A DNA stretch of 64,000 nt from Hyphomicrobium sp. (lineage in GTDB: Bacteria > Pseudomonadota > Alphaproteobacteria > Rhizobiales > Hyphomicrobiaceae). Shown one piece after another: positions 34,581-45,088 of this stretch; position 1 is the stretch's first letter, and every line of letters starts with the position of its first letter. The notes below the pieces were generated by a model that saw only the letters and a list, made by a program, of their open reading frames with translations, was not told the origin of the DNA and did not search any database. A program made the translations under genes and the position numbers. The stretch is from NCBI GenBank assembly GCA_019751875.1, contig JAIEMV010000004.1, positions 1 through 64,000 of the forward strand, in the 5' to 3' direction.

Positions 34581-35516
34581 TCAGACGAACAGAGGCTGTG
34601 CGTCGGGATGCAGCGCAAAGCGCGCGATATCGACTACACCGCCGGCCGCGCCACCCAAACCGCGCACGTGCATCTCAATTCCGGCCGCTGAGAATCGAAA
34701 CAGATTGTAGCGGCCGAGCGGCTCCAGTCCGTGGGTTCGTGCGGCAGAGCCCGATGCGACACCGACGACGGGAATCGACTCATCATTGGATGGAAGCCAC
34801 ACCAGACTGTCGCGGTGATTATGTCCGTGAAGCACGAGTTCGGCACCGCACGTCGCCAGGACCCCCGAAACCTGCTCCGCATCTTCGAGCGCGCGGCGTG
34901 GCGCAGTCTGACCCGGCAGAGGCGGGTGATGGATGAGCACCACCCGTGTCAGCTTCTCGCTTTTCAATCGTATGAGGCAGTCGCGCAAGTCCTCGAGTTG
35001 CTCCGGCCCGATCCGGCCAGCCGCAACGAATGGACGCGTTGGAAAAGCGGAGTTCAATCCGATCAGCGCCAATGGTCCGACGCGGCGGACGAACGGAAAC
35101 TGTTGTGGTTCGGCACCCAGAAACGATGCACCCCACGTATCTGACGCAATGTACTCACGCCAGATTTCAGTGCAGGCAGGACCTGACATGCGTCGCGTAT
35201 AGATGTCGTGATTGCCTGGGATCGCCGTCACTTTGTCCGGTGGTCCCACCGTCTTCAGCCACCCTAGAGCAGCCCCGAATTCATCCGGCAGACCGAGATT
35301 GGCAATATCGCCTGTGACGGCGACGTGGTCTGCTCCCTGCTGCCACATATCGGTTGCCAAGCGATCGGCAACTTCAAGCCTGTGAACGAAGCGCCGGCTG
35401 CGCGCCCAGTTGATGAAACCGAGCGATCGTTTCACGTTCCAATGGTGCGGACCGAAGCCGAGTAGCGGCGTCAGGTGCAAATCGGAAATGTGTGCGAGGG
35501 TGAATGTGTGCGTCAT
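34581..35516 (-). CDS. Metallophosphoesterase
   Basis: A 311-residue calcineurin-like phosphoesterase with all five family motifs in order: ISDLHL (residues 10-15), VTGDIAN, IPGNHDIY, LIHHPPL and GHNHRDSL. These bind two metal ions for phosphomonoester or phosphodiester hydrolysis; the substrate (possibly cyclic nucleotide or a UDP-lipid) cannot be read. No signal peptide is seen. It runs toward the riboswitch region on the same strand, with its stop just upstream of the promoter candidate. Confidence 0.92.
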   Translation of the reverse strand: MTHTFTLAHISDLHLTPLLGFGPHHWNVKRSLGFINWARSRRFVHRLEVADRLATDMWQQGADHVAVTGDIANLGLPDEFGAALGWLKTVGPPDKVTAIPGNHDIYTRRMSGPACTEIWREYIASDTWGASFLGAEPQQFPFVRRVGPLALIGLNSAFPTRPFVAAGRIGPEQLEDLRDCLIRLKSEKLTRVVLIHHPPLPGQTAPRRALEDAEQVSGVLATCGAELVLHGHNHRDSLVWLPSNDESIPVVGVASGSAARTHGLEPLGRYNLFRFSAAGIEMHVRGLGGAAGGVVDIARFALHPDAQPLFV

Positions 35517-35665
35517 TGCGGGGCAGAATCAGCCTCCTTCGGGATTAATTGCAGAAACTGTTTACTATCATTGGCGCTCGGCGGCAGCCTGGCACGTCGC
35601 CGTAAGAATTTCGATCGCTTGTGCGTGAGACATTGTGCAATTCCTCGTTTCAAGGCTGCCAGATC

Positions 35666-36127
35666 ATGTTCCGAGATAAACTCGTCATGCAGGTGCTGCA
35701 GCGCTACTGGCGTTGGACGCGCAGTCTGACGCTCGGAGCCCAGGGACTGGTGATCGACGACACTAAGCGCGTTCTGCTCATCCGGCATACGTATCGGGCT
35801 GGCTGGCATTTTCCCGGCGGTGGTGTGGAGAAGAACGAGGCGCTCACGACCGCACTTGAGCGCGAGCTGGCGGAAGAGGCGGGCATCGTGCTGCTGGAGC
35901 CACCCGAGTTGTTCGGCATGTATGCCAATTTTCGCAATTTTCCGAATGACCACGTCGCTTTTTTTATAGTGCGGTCCTGGAAGCAGCCGCAGGCGCCGCT
36001 GCCCAATTCCGAAATTGCAGAGCAGGGCTTTTTCGCACTCGATGCTTTACCTGAAGGGACGCACCGGGCGGTCGTCTCCCGGCTGGGCGAAGTGTTCCAT
36101 GGCAAGACGCGCGATCCGCTGTGGTAA
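35666..36127 (+). CDS. NUDIX hydrolase
   Basis: A 153-residue single-domain protein with a textbook NUDIX box: FPGGGVEKNEALTTALEREL then AEEAGI, giving GX5EX7REUXEEXGU. It should hydrolyse a nucleotide derivative; substrate unknown. The ATG at 35666 has an AAGG-type site upstream; a GTG at 35621 is the alternative start. It is divergent from the metallophosphoesterase and followed by an acetyltransferase gene. Confidence 0.9.
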   Translation: MFRDKLVMQVLQRYWRWTRSLTLGAQGLVIDDTKRVLLIRHTYRAGWHFPGGGVEKNEALTTALERELAEEAGIVLLEPPELFGMYANFRNFPNDHVAFFIVRSWKQPQAPLPNSEIAEQGFFALDALPEGTHRAVVSRLGEVFHGKTRDPLW

Positions 36128-36211
36128 TGCTTCCCTAGACCCTCCGTTCCATCCGTGCTAGCTCGCGGCCGAAGTCAGTGCCGCTTAGCGGCAACTTGAA
36201 CCTCGCGCGCA

Positions 36212-36721
36212 ATGTCCGACAGAATTCTCATTCGCACCGCCGAACCGGTTGATGTGCCTGCGATAGCCGAGCTGCACGGGCGGGTGTTCGGCCCAGGCCG
36301 CTATGCGCGTTCGGCCTATCGTGTCCGCGAGGGCCGGCGCGACGGCAACCCGTTGTCAGATTTCTGTCACGTGGCGGTACGCGGGAACCGGCTCGTTGCG
36401 GCAATCACGCTGAGTGAGGTGAAAATTGGCGGCGAGCCCGGGGCGCTGTTGCTCGGCCCCATCGCGGTCGATCCCGAATTCGCTGGACAAGGCCTTGGTG
36501 GCCAACTCATCGCGGAAGGCCTCGCGGATGCGCGGGCTGCCGGTAAATCACTGGTCATTCTCGTCGGTGATGAGCCGTACTACGGGCGCTATGGGTTCAA
36601 ATGCGTGCCTGCGGGGCAGATCACCTTGCCGGGACCGGTGAACCCGAAGCGGCTTCTCGCGCATCCCCTGACGGATGGCGCTCTGGCAGCGGCGCGCGGC
36701 CTCGTTACATCGGCGCTCTAA
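36212..36721 (+). CDS. GNAT family N-acetyltransferase
   Basis: A 169-residue acetyltransferase. The acetyl-CoA pyrophosphate loop is seen in FAGQGLGGQLIAEGLADARAAG (motif A, Q-G-x-G), preceded by LLLGPIAVDPE. Later LVGDEPYYGRYGFK matches the YhbS-like subgroup. Substrate unknown. The stop codon directly abuts the stop of the photolyase-like gene, which is on the other strand (1 base apart). Confidence 0.88.
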   Translation: MSDRILIRTAEPVDVPAIAELHGRVFGPGRYARSAYRVREGRRDGNPLSDFCHVAVRGNRLVAAITLSEVKIGGEPGALLLGPIAVDPEFAGQGLGGQLIAEGLADARAAGKSLVILVGDEPYYGRYGFKCVPAGQITLPGPVNPKRLLAHPLTDGALAAARGLVTSAL

Positions 36722-37936
<1,215 letters not shown>

Positions 37937-37949
37937 GCCCGGTTTGCCT

Positions 37950-38174
37950 TCAGCGCGTTGGCGCGCGGACAATCGATTTGATCGCACCGCGCGAGCGGCC
38001 CGACTGCGCCTGGATTTGGCGATCCTGCTCTTCGATCAGGGCTTGCGCCGGAGCGTCACCTTCGAGACCACCGAGAATCGATCCCGGGACGCGGCGGTTG
38101 GAGGTCATCGTGCCGTCTTCATAGGTGACGTTGAACATCACGATGGTTTCTTTTGCGGTCGGCTTGCGCGCCAT
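37950..38174 (-). CDS. Small conserved hypothetical protein
   Basis: A 74-residue protein starting MARKPTAKETIVMFNVTYE, acid-base balanced, with no signal or membrane segment and a basic C-terminus. I do not recognise the family. It lies 13 bases upstream of the photolyase-like gene on the same strand, so the two are probably cotranscribed. An upstream in-frame start would add 20 unlikely residues. Confidence 0.68.
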   Translation of the reverse strand: MARKPTAKETIVMFNVTYEDGTMTSNRRVPGSILGGLEGDAPAQALIEEQDRQIQAQSGRSRGAIKSIVRAPTR

Positions 38175-38286
38175 GATCCGTACTCCAAAGCGGGTGTTTG
38201 CGCGTGCAAAGCACAGCGCATCTGGGGCTGTCACATGAACTTACGGACAGGTGGCAGGTGTGGACGTCTTCACCGAAGATAAGGCG

Positions 38287-39579
38287 TCAGGCGAGAAATG
38301 GATCCTTCATCAGGATCGTGTCGTCGCGTTCAGGGCTCGTTGACAGGAGGGTCACAGGGCAGCCGATGAGTTCCTCGATCTGGCGCACATACTTTACGGC
38401 TTGCGCGGGCAATTCCGCCCAACTGCGCGCACCGCACGTCGATTGCGACCAGCCTTCGAACGTCTCATAGATGGGTTCGACGCGGGCCTGCGCATTCTGG
38501 CCAGCGGGGAGGCGATCGAGGCGTTCGCCGTCGAGCATATAGCCGACGCAGATCTTGAGTTCGTCAAAGCCGTCGAGCACGTCGAGCTTCGTCAGCGCGA
38601 TGCCGTCGATACCGGAGACCTTGCACACCTGGCGCACGAGCACGGCATCGAACCAGCCACAGCGACGCTTGCGACCCGTGACCGTACCGAACTCGTGTCC
38701 ACGCTCGCCGATCTTCTCGCCGATTGCATTGTCGAGTTCGGTCGGAAACGGGCCGGAGCCGACGCGCGTCGTGTAGGCCTTGGCGATGCCAAGCACATAG
38801 CCGACGGCGCGCGGGCCCATGCCGGAACCGGTTGCCGCCTGTGCGGCCACCGTGTTCGATGACGTAACGAACGGATAGGTGCCGTGGTCGATGTCGAGGA
38901 GTGCGCCTTGTGCGCCTTCGAACAGGATCTGCTTGCGCTCACGGTGCGCCTGATCGAGCAGGTCCCAGGTCACGTCCATGTAGGGCAGGATCTTCGGCGC
39001 AATATCGGTCAATTCCGCGATGAGTTGATCCTTGGAGACGAGCTCTTTGCCCAGCCCCGCACGCAGAGCGTTATGATGAACCAGCAGGCGATCTACCTTG
39101 GCGCCGAGCGTGGACAGGTTCTTCAGGTCCTGCACGCGAATGGCGCGGCGGCCCACTTTGTCTTCATAGGCCGGACCGATGCCGCGCCCGGTCGTTCCGA
39201 TCTTGGCCGTGCCCGCCGCCTCTTCGCGGATGACGTCGAGTTCTCGGTGAAGCGGCAGGATCAGCACGGCGTTTTCTGCCACGCGCAAATTTTCGTGTGT
39301 GATCGCCACGCCCTGCTTGCCGAGCTTCTCGATCTCTGCAATCAGCGCCCACGGATCGACGACGACACCGTTGCCGATCACGCCGAGCTTGCCCGGACGC
39401 ACCACGCCCGACGGCAGCAGCGACAGCTTATAGACGTTCTCGCCAATGACGAGCGTGTGCCCGGCGTTGTGGCCGCCCTGGAAGCGCACGACGACATCCG
39501 CGCGCTCCGACAGCCAATCGACGATCTTGCCTTTGCCTTCGTCACCCCACTGGGCGCCGACTACCACTACGTTGCCCAT
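38287..39579 (-). CDS. purA: Adenylosuccinate synthetase
   Basis: A 430-residue enzyme joining IMP and aspartate with GTP, the first step to AMP. The P-loop [14 protein letters not shown] is at residues 9-22, GHNAGHTLV supplies the catalytic His, [13 protein letters not shown] the IMP-binding loop, and near the end the NKAD-like [16 protein letters not shown] the GTP-specificity loop. Length is normal. GAGG is the ribosome binding site 7 bases before the ATG. A large perfect hairpin sits in the leader (39596-39634). Confidence 0.96.
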   Translation of the reverse strand: MGNVVVVGAQWGDEGKGKIVDWLSERADVVVRFQGGHNAGHTLVIGENVYKLSLLPSGVVRPGKLGVIGNGVVVDPWALIAEIEKLGKQGVAITHENLRVAENAVLILPLHRELDVIREEAAGTAKIGTTGRGIGPAYEDKVGRRAIRVQDLKNLSTLGAKVDRLLVHHNALRAGLGKELVSKDQLIAELTDIAPKILPYMDVTWDLLDQAHRERKQILFEGAQGALLDIDHGTYPFVTSSNTVAAQAATGSGMGPRAVGYVLGIAKAYTTRVGSGPFPTELDNAIGEKIGERGHEFGTVTGRKRRCGWFDAVLVRQVCKVSGIDGIALTKLDVLDGFDELKICVGYMLDGERLDRLPAGQNAQARVEPIYETFEGWSQSTCGARSWAELPAQAVKYVRQIEELIGCPVTLLSTSPERDDTILMKDPFLA

Positions 39580-39596
39580 CGCGAGCCTCTAGACGT

Positions 39597-39633
39597 GCCT
39601 TGGCCCCGGCCGTCCGCGGACCGGGGCCAAGGC
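39597..39633. promoter_or_regulatory. 13-bp perfect hairpin in the purA leader
   Basis: GCCTTGGCCCCGG (39597-39609) pairs exactly with CCGGGGCCAAGGC (39621-39633), with an 11-base loop. Its edge lies 17 bases upstream of the purA start codon on the coding strand. There is no T tract after it in the purA direction, so simple termination is unlikely; an attenuator or translation control is possible. Confidence 0.7.
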
Positions 39634-39783
39634 ATTGAACATTTCGCCCCGCTTATATCTCAGAATTGCGTTTGCCCAACACCCTAGATGCCGCGCCCGG
39701 CAAACCGCGGCAGGTCGACGTTTGACGGGGCAAAGGGTTGCCTATAGACTCCAGGCTCAGCTCATCGCAGGACGCGCCTTCGC

Positions 39784-40677
39784 ATGCTTTCGCGCCTAAC
39801 GACCGCCTCTACTGCGAACGCCTATCTATTCCTGATCCTGACGATGGGCCTATGGGCGGGAAATCACATCCTTGGTCGGTGGGCGAGCGGGAACATCCCG
39901 CCGATGACGCTGGCATTTCTGCGCTGGTCGCTGGCCGCCGTCCTCATGTTCCCATTCGCTTACGGTGCGATCCGCGCCGACTGGCCCGTGATCCGGCAGA
40001 CGTGGCCGCGGCTCCTGCTGCTCGGCTTCATGGGCTCAGGGATCTACAATACTCTTCAATATATCGCCCTAACGGAGACCACGGCGACGAACGCGGCGAT
40101 CCTCAACTCGTGGGGGCCCGTTCTCATCGTGCTGGCCGGGGCGGCGCTCTTTCGTGACAAGCTGCGCGCAAACCAGCTCATCGGCATGGCGGTGTCGCTC
40201 CTGGGTGTCGCGGTCGTTGTCCTGCATGGGGAGTTTGCCCGCATCGCGACCCTCACGTTCAACCGTGGCGATCTCGTCATGCTGTTCGCGACCGGCGTGT
40301 GGGCGCTCTACACCGCGCTCCTGCGCACGCGGCCGCCGATTTCGACACTCAGTTTCGTCGGGCTGACGTATGCCATCGCTGGGCTCGTCAACCTGCCGCT
40401 GGCGGGATGGGAATACGCGCACGGTCAAATGATGGACATCACTCCGCAGACGATCGCGGCGGTGCTGTATGCCGGTGTGCTGGCGAGCCTTGTTGCGTAC
40501 CTTTGCTACGCGCGCAGCGTGGAGATCATCGGTGCCAACAGGACCGGTGTGTTCATCCATCTGATTCCGCTCTTCACCAGTGTGCTGGCAATGGTGCTCC
40601 TCGGCGAACAGCCCGCGCTCTATCACGCGGCGGGGTTCGGGCTCATCCTTGCCGGCGTCTTCATTGCGCAGCGGTAG
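39784..40677 (+). CDS. EamA/DMT superfamily transporter
   Basis: A 297-residue membrane protein with ten predicted helices in two EamA repeats, beginning LFLILTMGLWAGNHILGRWAS and second repeat TFNRGDLVMLFATGVWALYTALL. Motifs such as NSWGPVLIVLAGAALF and GEQPALYHAAG are typical. DMT proteins export metabolites or drugs, and substrate cannot be predicted. It is divergent from purA. Confidence 0.9.
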   Translation: MLSRLTTASTANAYLFLILTMGLWAGNHILGRWASGNIPPMTLAFLRWSLAAVLMFPFAYGAIRADWPVIRQTWPRLLLLGFMGSGIYNTLQYIALTETTATNAAILNSWGPVLIVLAGAALFRDKLRANQLIGMAVSLLGVAVVVLHGEFARIATLTFNRGDLVMLFATGVWALYTALLRTRPPISTLSFVGLTYAIAGLVNLPLAGWEYAHGQMMDITPQTIAAVLYAGVLASLVAYLCYARSVEIIGANRTGVFIHLIPLFTSVLAMVLLGEQPALYHAAGFGLILAGVFIAQR

Positions 40678-40728
40678 TCACTTCGGACGGATGGGGTCCG
40701 AATCGATCGTGGTTTCGGCTATTGGGGT

Positions 40729-42165
40729 TCAGGTGAGCGTCTTGGGCAGCAGAATGCCGGCTGCGACGTTGATGGCCTTGATGCGCACTTCGCGGGCGGC
40801 GCGGTCAGCATCGCCCGTGGCAAGGTCGGGATGCCAGGACTGGCGAAGCGCTTCTACGACCTTGCGAATAACGGCTTCGCTGGCATCGGCGTTGAGGCCG
40901 AGGAGTGCCAGCGCATCGGCGCGCGTCTCCGGCAGATCGGAGCTCGGCTTAGCGCTTAAAAGCGACGGCGGTTCGGGGGTGGCACGGACGGTCAGAGCCT
41001 GGCTCGGGCTCGCGCGCGGCGGATCGAAGCCGGGCAACGTCGGCTCGATCGGAACGCGGAGCGGACCTGCGGCGGCGGGCACAGCGGCCTGCTTTTTCAA
41101 AATGACGAGCAGGATTGCGAGCGTTGCGGCGGCGATGAGGACCGCGACTGCAAGCGGAGGTACGGAAAGTCGCGTGCCGCCGACCGCACTCCAGTCTTCG
41201 ACGCGGGAACCGACATTAGGAAGGGCCCCAGTCGTTGTCGGAGGACCAGCCGGGATTTCGGCGGCGGCGACGACGGTTTCGGTCTGGCTTGCGGTTTCGA
41301 CTTGCTTGGCAACAGGGTTATTCAAAATCGTTGGCGCAACAGGCGACGCAGACTCGGTTGGTGGCACCGCGTCGGATGCCTTTAGCAGTTCGGTAGCCGA
41401 GGAGGCAGGGGCCGGTTTTTCGGTGCTCGCCGTTTCAAGCGGTTTGGGCTCAAGTACGACCTGTGACTTCGGCGGCTCGACCGGCTTGGGGGGCTCGGCG
41501 ATCTTCGGAGCTTCGACGACCTTCGGCTTCTCCGCCGCTTTCGGCGTCAACGCAGGAGCAAATGCGCCCTCGTTCCTGCGTGATGCCGTCTCGGTGTCGC
41601 GATAGGCTCGCGGGTCAGCATCTGGCGAATTCGATGCAGCCCCGTCTTCAAGTTCAGCCACGCGGGGATCGAGCGGCGTAAAAATGGCATCGACACCGGC
41701 CATCGGTGCGAAGCCCGCTGGCATCTCAACGATGCCTGTTGCGCGGCGTGGTTCGGGAAAAGGATAGCTGTCACGCGGCTCGCGCGGTCCCATGCGATAG
41801 TAGAGTGCGCCGTCATTGTTGAAGAATGCGCGGCCGTCGGTGACCTTGGCGATGGCGACGTAAACTTCGGGCCATTCAGCCCTATCTCTGCCACAGGCCA
41901 TTTTGAAGCTGTGCACGAGGAAGGTGCGGCAGCGGTCCGGGCTCTGTTCGGAACAGGCACGATACTGCTCCTGCCGGCGCGCGCCGTAGATGCGATAGGC
42001 CTGATCTCCGGAGGGCCGGACCTGCACGCGACCGCCCACGACGTTACAGTCGAACGGCAGAACAATCTGTTCGCCGGCCGTCGCTGGCGCGGTGAGCGTT
42101 CCGGCCAGTGCCAGAAGCGTCAGCGCGAGCGTCAGGAACGGGCGACAAATCAAGGATGTGCTCAT
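40729..42165 (-). CDS. Membrane-anchored protein with C-terminal J domain
   Basis: A 478-residue protein. Signal-like N-terminus (PFLTLALTLLALAGTLTAPA), a periplasmic-type region with paired cysteines (FDCNVV, ACSEQSPDRC, MACGRD), a Pro/Lys/Glu-rich linker, one transmembrane helix (LAVAVLIAAATLAILLVIL), then a cytosolic tail ending in a J-like domain: ALALLGLNADASEAVIRKVV, SWHPDLATG with the HPD triad, KAINVAAGIL. J domains stimulate DnaK; here it would be at the inner face of the membrane. Start at MSTSLICRPF chosen because it begins the signal. N-terminal fold unrecognised. Confidence 0.75.
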   Translation of the reverse strand: MSTSLICRPFLTLALTLLALAGTLTAPATAGEQIVLPFDCNVVGGRVQVRPSGDQAYRIYGARRQEQYRACSEQSPDRCRTFLVHSFKMACGRDRAEWPEVYVAIAKVTDGRAFFNNDGALYYRMGPREPRDSYPFPEPRRATGIVEMPAGFAPMAGVDAIFTPLDPRVAELEDGAASNSPDADPRAYRDTETASRRNEGAFAPALTPKAAEKPKVVEAPKIAEPPKPVEPPKSQVVLEPKPLETASTEKPAPASSATELLKASDAVPPTESASPVAPTILNNPVAKQVETASQTETVVAAAEIPAGPPTTTGALPNVGSRVEDWSAVGGTRLSVPPLAVAVLIAAATLAILLVILKKQAAVPAAAGPLRVPIEPTLPGFDPPRASPSQALTVRATPEPPSLLSAKPSSDLPETRADALALLGLNADASEAVIRKVVEALRQSWHPDLATGDADRAAREVRIKAINVAAGILLPKTLT

Positions 42166-42265
42166 GCCGTGAACCCTAGCCTCAAGCATGGCATCTTTGT
42201 GTCGCAACGATGCGCGACCTGTTGCCAGACCGCGCACCGTTGCCGCAGGGACGCAGAGCTTATGC

Positions 42266-42541
42266 TCATGTTGCGACGCGACCCACCTCCATAAGCAGGC
42301 GCTCGGCCTTGGCATCTTCGATGCGATTGGAAAAGCGCTTGGCTTCCTGTTCGTCGCGAACGGTCTTGGCGAGCGTGAAGGCGGCACCGAGCATCGAGAC
42401 GGTCGCCATCGACAGATAGCCCTTGATCCAAAGGTCGGCGGGAAGTGCCCAGATGCCCAGCAGCATCATGCCCACGGCAAAACCGAAGAAGATGTAAGTG
42501 AAGCTGAGCCAGGCACCGGTATTCTTGGTTGTCGAGGACAT
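42266..42541 (-). CDS. YiaA/YiaB family inner membrane protein
   Basis: A 91-residue protein with two transmembrane segments (FTYIFFGFAVGMMLLGIW and GYLSMATVSMLGAAFTLAK) and a cytosolic tail with the YiaA-type VRDEQEAKRF motif. YiaA/YiaB function is not known. The gene sits 74 bases downstream of the PspA-like gene on the same strand and may share its promoter, which would link both to membrane stress. Confidence 0.85.
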   Translation of the reverse strand: MSSTTKNTGAWLSFTYIFFGFAVGMMLLGIWALPADLWIKGYLSMATVSMLGAAFTLAKTVRDEQEAKRFSNRIEDAKAERLLMEVGRVAT

Positions 42542-42615
42542 GGCGGACTCTCCTGTGACGCGCGTTTCATTCATTCGTATGGCTGTATCGAACATCCTTC
42601 TTGCGGGTCGGGGCG

Positions 42616-43329
42616 TCATGAGCCGGGCTCCGCGTCAGATGCTTTTCCAGCAGAGGCCTTCAGGCGCGCGAGAACGTCGGCGGGGTTCGTCTTCTTGACG
42701 CTCCCGAAGCCGGCCGCCGCGAGTCGATCGGTGAGGTCGCGGCCGCTCTCGCGGCTGTCGAGTTCATCCAGGGCGGCGGCGACATCTTCTTCGCGCGCCT
42801 GGACATCGCGAATGCGCACCAGGGTTGCTTCCGCTTGACGCAATGCGCCCGTGCCGACACTGAGTGCTTGACGGCCGTTTGCGCCGGCTCGGCGCAGCGC
42901 TTCCTGTGCGCGGGCCATTTCCAGTCCGCGGCGCAGGTCGGCGAGTCGCAGGCGGCCGTCTTCGGAGAGCTGCTTCAAGCGGCGGACGTCGGCTGCGAAC
43001 TTTTCGACGGAAGCTTTGCGCAACGTGCGCTCGTCTTCGGTGGCGGCGATGACGGTTGCCACTTCAGTTGCGAGATCCTCGCGGGCCGCGTCGAGTGCAT
43101 CACGCGTTGCGGCTTCGAGTGCGCCGATGCGTTCCTCGAGCGCTGAGACCGCGCGCTCTTCGCTCGCCTGGTGCGCCATGGCGCAGGCGAGTTCGCGGCG
43201 GGCATGTTCGAGACTGCCGGCGGCGTCGCGCAATTGCTGCTCGAGGACGCGAATGGCGTTGGCATCGAACAGGGCTTCTTCTGCTTCGGATGCCGCGCCG
43301 CGCAGAAGAGTGGTGACCATCTTCAACAT
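42616..43329 (-). CDS. pspA: PspA/IM30 family membrane-stress protein
   Basis: A 237-residue mainly coiled-coil protein with the PspA/IM30 layout: LLRGAASEAEEALFDANAIRVLEQQLRDA, followed by long helices rich in Ala, Glu and Arg. PspA oligomerises on damaged membranes and stabilises them. No PspF or PspB/C genes are adjacent, so regulation differs from the enterobacterial Psp system. The start has GAGGAG upstream. A divergent TetR gene, with three palindromic operators in the shared gap, probably represses it. Confidence 0.86.
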   Translation of the reverse strand: MLKMVTTLLRGAASEAEEALFDANAIRVLEQQLRDAAGSLEHARRELACAMAHQASEERAVSALEERIGALEAATRDALDAAREDLATEVATVIAATEDERTLRKASVEKFAADVRRLKQLSEDGRLRLADLRRGLEMARAQEALRRAGANGRQALSVGTGALRQAEATLVRIRDVQAREEDVAAALDELDSRESGRDLTDRLAAAGFGSVKKTNPADVLARLKASAGKASDAEPGS

Positions 43330-43396
43330 GAGAACTCCTCGGGACAAGTTGCGCGACCATTGTTCGCGGCGGACGATCGGGAGAACCGGCTCACCT

Positions 43397-43466
43397 TGAA
43401 CTATGTTCACGCTCCGACAATGCCGGAAACATGAACCTTGTTCAAGCGCCCTTTGAACCATGTTCG
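43397..43466. promoter_or_regulatory. Three palindromic TGAAC-N3-GTTCA operators
   Basis: Three 13-base sites: TGAACTATGTTCA (43397-43409), TGAACCTTGTTCA (43432-43444) and TGAACCATGTTCG (43454-43466). The last deviates in one base. They lie between the pspA and TetR genes, in the position expected for operators of the TetR repressor acting on both. Confidence 0.78.
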
Positions 43467-43497
43467 CGGAAGCTGGAATCGTGCTTAATTCGTCGCT

Positions 43498-44145
43498 ATG
43501 GTCCGCACACCCAAACCGTCGTTCTCTCCTGCAGTAACCACCGCCGACTCCGAGGCTGTGGGCCGCGAGGCACTGCGTTCCGTCATCCTGTCGAAAGCCG
43601 GGGCGATCGTCGCCAAGGAGGGATTGGCGGCGGTGCAAGCGCGGCGGCTTGCGGCCGAGGGCGGCTGCTCAGTCGGCACGCTCTACAATATCTTCGGCGA
43701 TCGTGACGGACTGATCCTGGCCATCAACCGCGAAACAATGACGGCGATGGGGCATCCCCTCGATGCTGCACGCAAGGCGTCGGCCAAAAGCGGGCTTGAG
43801 GGGCGGCTGCTGGCCCTGGCAACAGCGTATATGACGTTTGCGCTGGAAAACCGTAACCGCTGGCTCGCCGTTTTCGAGTTTCGGCTTCCCGACGACGCAG
43901 CGCTGCCTGCCGACTTCGTGGCTGAGCGCGCGCGGCTGCTGTCCCTCTTGGAGGAGACGATCGGCGCGGACGTTCCCGACAAGGACCAGCGACGCACGGC
44001 CGCCCGTGCGCTCTTCGGCGCCGCCCATGGCATCCTGCATCTGGCGATCAACAATCGCCTCTCCGATTTCGATCCTCGCGATGTGGAGCGCGACATTGGT
44101 TTCATTGTAAGGGCCGCGGCAGCGGGCATGCGCAAGAAGGGGTGA
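43498..44145 (+). CDS. TetR/AcrR family transcriptional regulator
   Basis: A 215-residue repressor-type protein. The HTH is VSKAGAIVAKEGLAAVQARR to RRLAAEGGCSVGTLYNIFGD (partial quotes), followed by a C-terminal helical ligand domain of the WHG group (RNRWLAVFEFRLP, later LFGAAHGILHL). The first 20 residues are a Pro/Ser-rich extension. It is divergent from pspA, with three palindromes upstream, so autoregulation and control of pspA-yiaA are likely. The ligand is unknown. An SDR gene follows on the same strand. Confidence 0.88.
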   Translation: MVRTPKPSFSPAVTTADSEAVGREALRSVILSKAGAIVAKEGLAAVQARRLAAEGGCSVGTLYNIFGDRDGLILAINRETMTAMGHPLDAARKASAKSGLEGRLLALATAYMTFALENRNRWLAVFEFRLPDDAALPADFVAERARLLSLLEETIGADVPDKDQRRTAARALFGAAHGILHLAINNRLSDFDPRDVERDIGFIVRAAAAGMRKKG

Positions 44146-44248
44146 ACCGGAAGGAGTGGCCATACTCCGCGCAGTCCCAATTGATGTCGGTGGAACAAAA
44201 GTAGGGAGACGACGTTTCCGGCCGCTCTCATTCTCAAAAGGGAACGGC

Positions 44249-45064
44249 ATGGCAACCTCTTCACCCCGAAAACTCGCTGTCATTACCGGTGCATCAAGCG
44301 GTATCGGCTACCATCTGGCGCGGGTCTGCGCCCAAAACAACTTTGATCTCATAGTGATCGCCAACGAACCGGACATTCATCGCGCGGCTGCGGATTTTCG
44401 GGCGCTCGGGACACACGTCGAGGCTTTGCAAGCAGAGCTTTCCGAGGATCGCGGCGTCGATGAGGTCGTGAGCGCGATCGGGGCGCGCCGTGTTTCCGCG
44501 CTTCTTGCGAACGCTGCGACAGGCCTCGGAAATGGGTTTCTCGACCAGGACTTCGAGAGCGTGCGCAAGATTGTCAATACGAACATCTTGCAGACACTGC
44601 ACCTCATCCACCGTGTGGTCGGCGACATGCGCCGGCACCGCGAAGGGCGGGTGCTCATCACCGGCTCGATCGCAGGTTTTTCGCCGGGTCCGTTCAACGC
44701 CGTCTATAACGCGTCGAAGGCTTTTATCGACTCCTTCTCGTGGGCGTTACGTACCGAGCTGCGGGACACCGGCGTAACAGTCACGTGCCTTATGCCGGGC
44801 GCGACGGAGACCGAGTTTTTCGAGCGTGCCGGTCTCAGGGATACGAAACTCGGCCAGGCGCCGAAGGACGACCCTGCCGATGTCGCCGAGATCGGCTTTC
44901 GCGCGATGATGGAGGGCGACGGGGATGTGGTGACCGGCTGGTACAATAAAGTCGCGGCGGCCGTCGCAAATATCACGCCGGCCGCCATGCTGGCTGAACA
45001 ACACCGGAAGCTGGCCGAGCCGGGATCAGCTAACACTGACGAGCGAGTCGCCGACAGAGCGTGA
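44249..45064 (+). CDS. SDR family oxidoreductase
   Basis: A 271-residue short-chain dehydrogenase with the cofactor motif ITGASSGIGYHL (TGxxxGIG), NAATG strand motif (LLANAATGLG), catalytic Ser in TGSIAGFSPGPF and the YNASKAF (YxxxK) pair. The substrate is unknown; NAD(P)(H)-dependent carbonyl reduction is generic. The start MATSSPRK has AAAAGGGA upstream, so the in-frame extension from 44156 was rejected. It follows the TetR gene by 103 bases and could be part of its regulon. Confidence 0.9.
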   Translation: MATSSPRKLAVITGASSGIGYHLARVCAQNNFDLIVIANEPDIHRAAADFRALGTHVEALQAELSEDRGVDEVVSAIGARRVSALLANAATGLGNGFLDQDFESVRKIVNTNILQTLHLIHRVVGDMRRHREGRVLITGSIAGFSPGPFNAVYNASKAFIDSFSWALRTELRDTGVTVTCLMPGATETEFFERAGLRDTKLGQAPKDDPADVAEIGFRAMMEGDGDVVTGWYNKVAAAVANITPAAMLAEQHRKLAEPGSANTDERVADRA

Positions 45065-45088
45065 CTGTTCCGAAATGCGCTGGATGAA

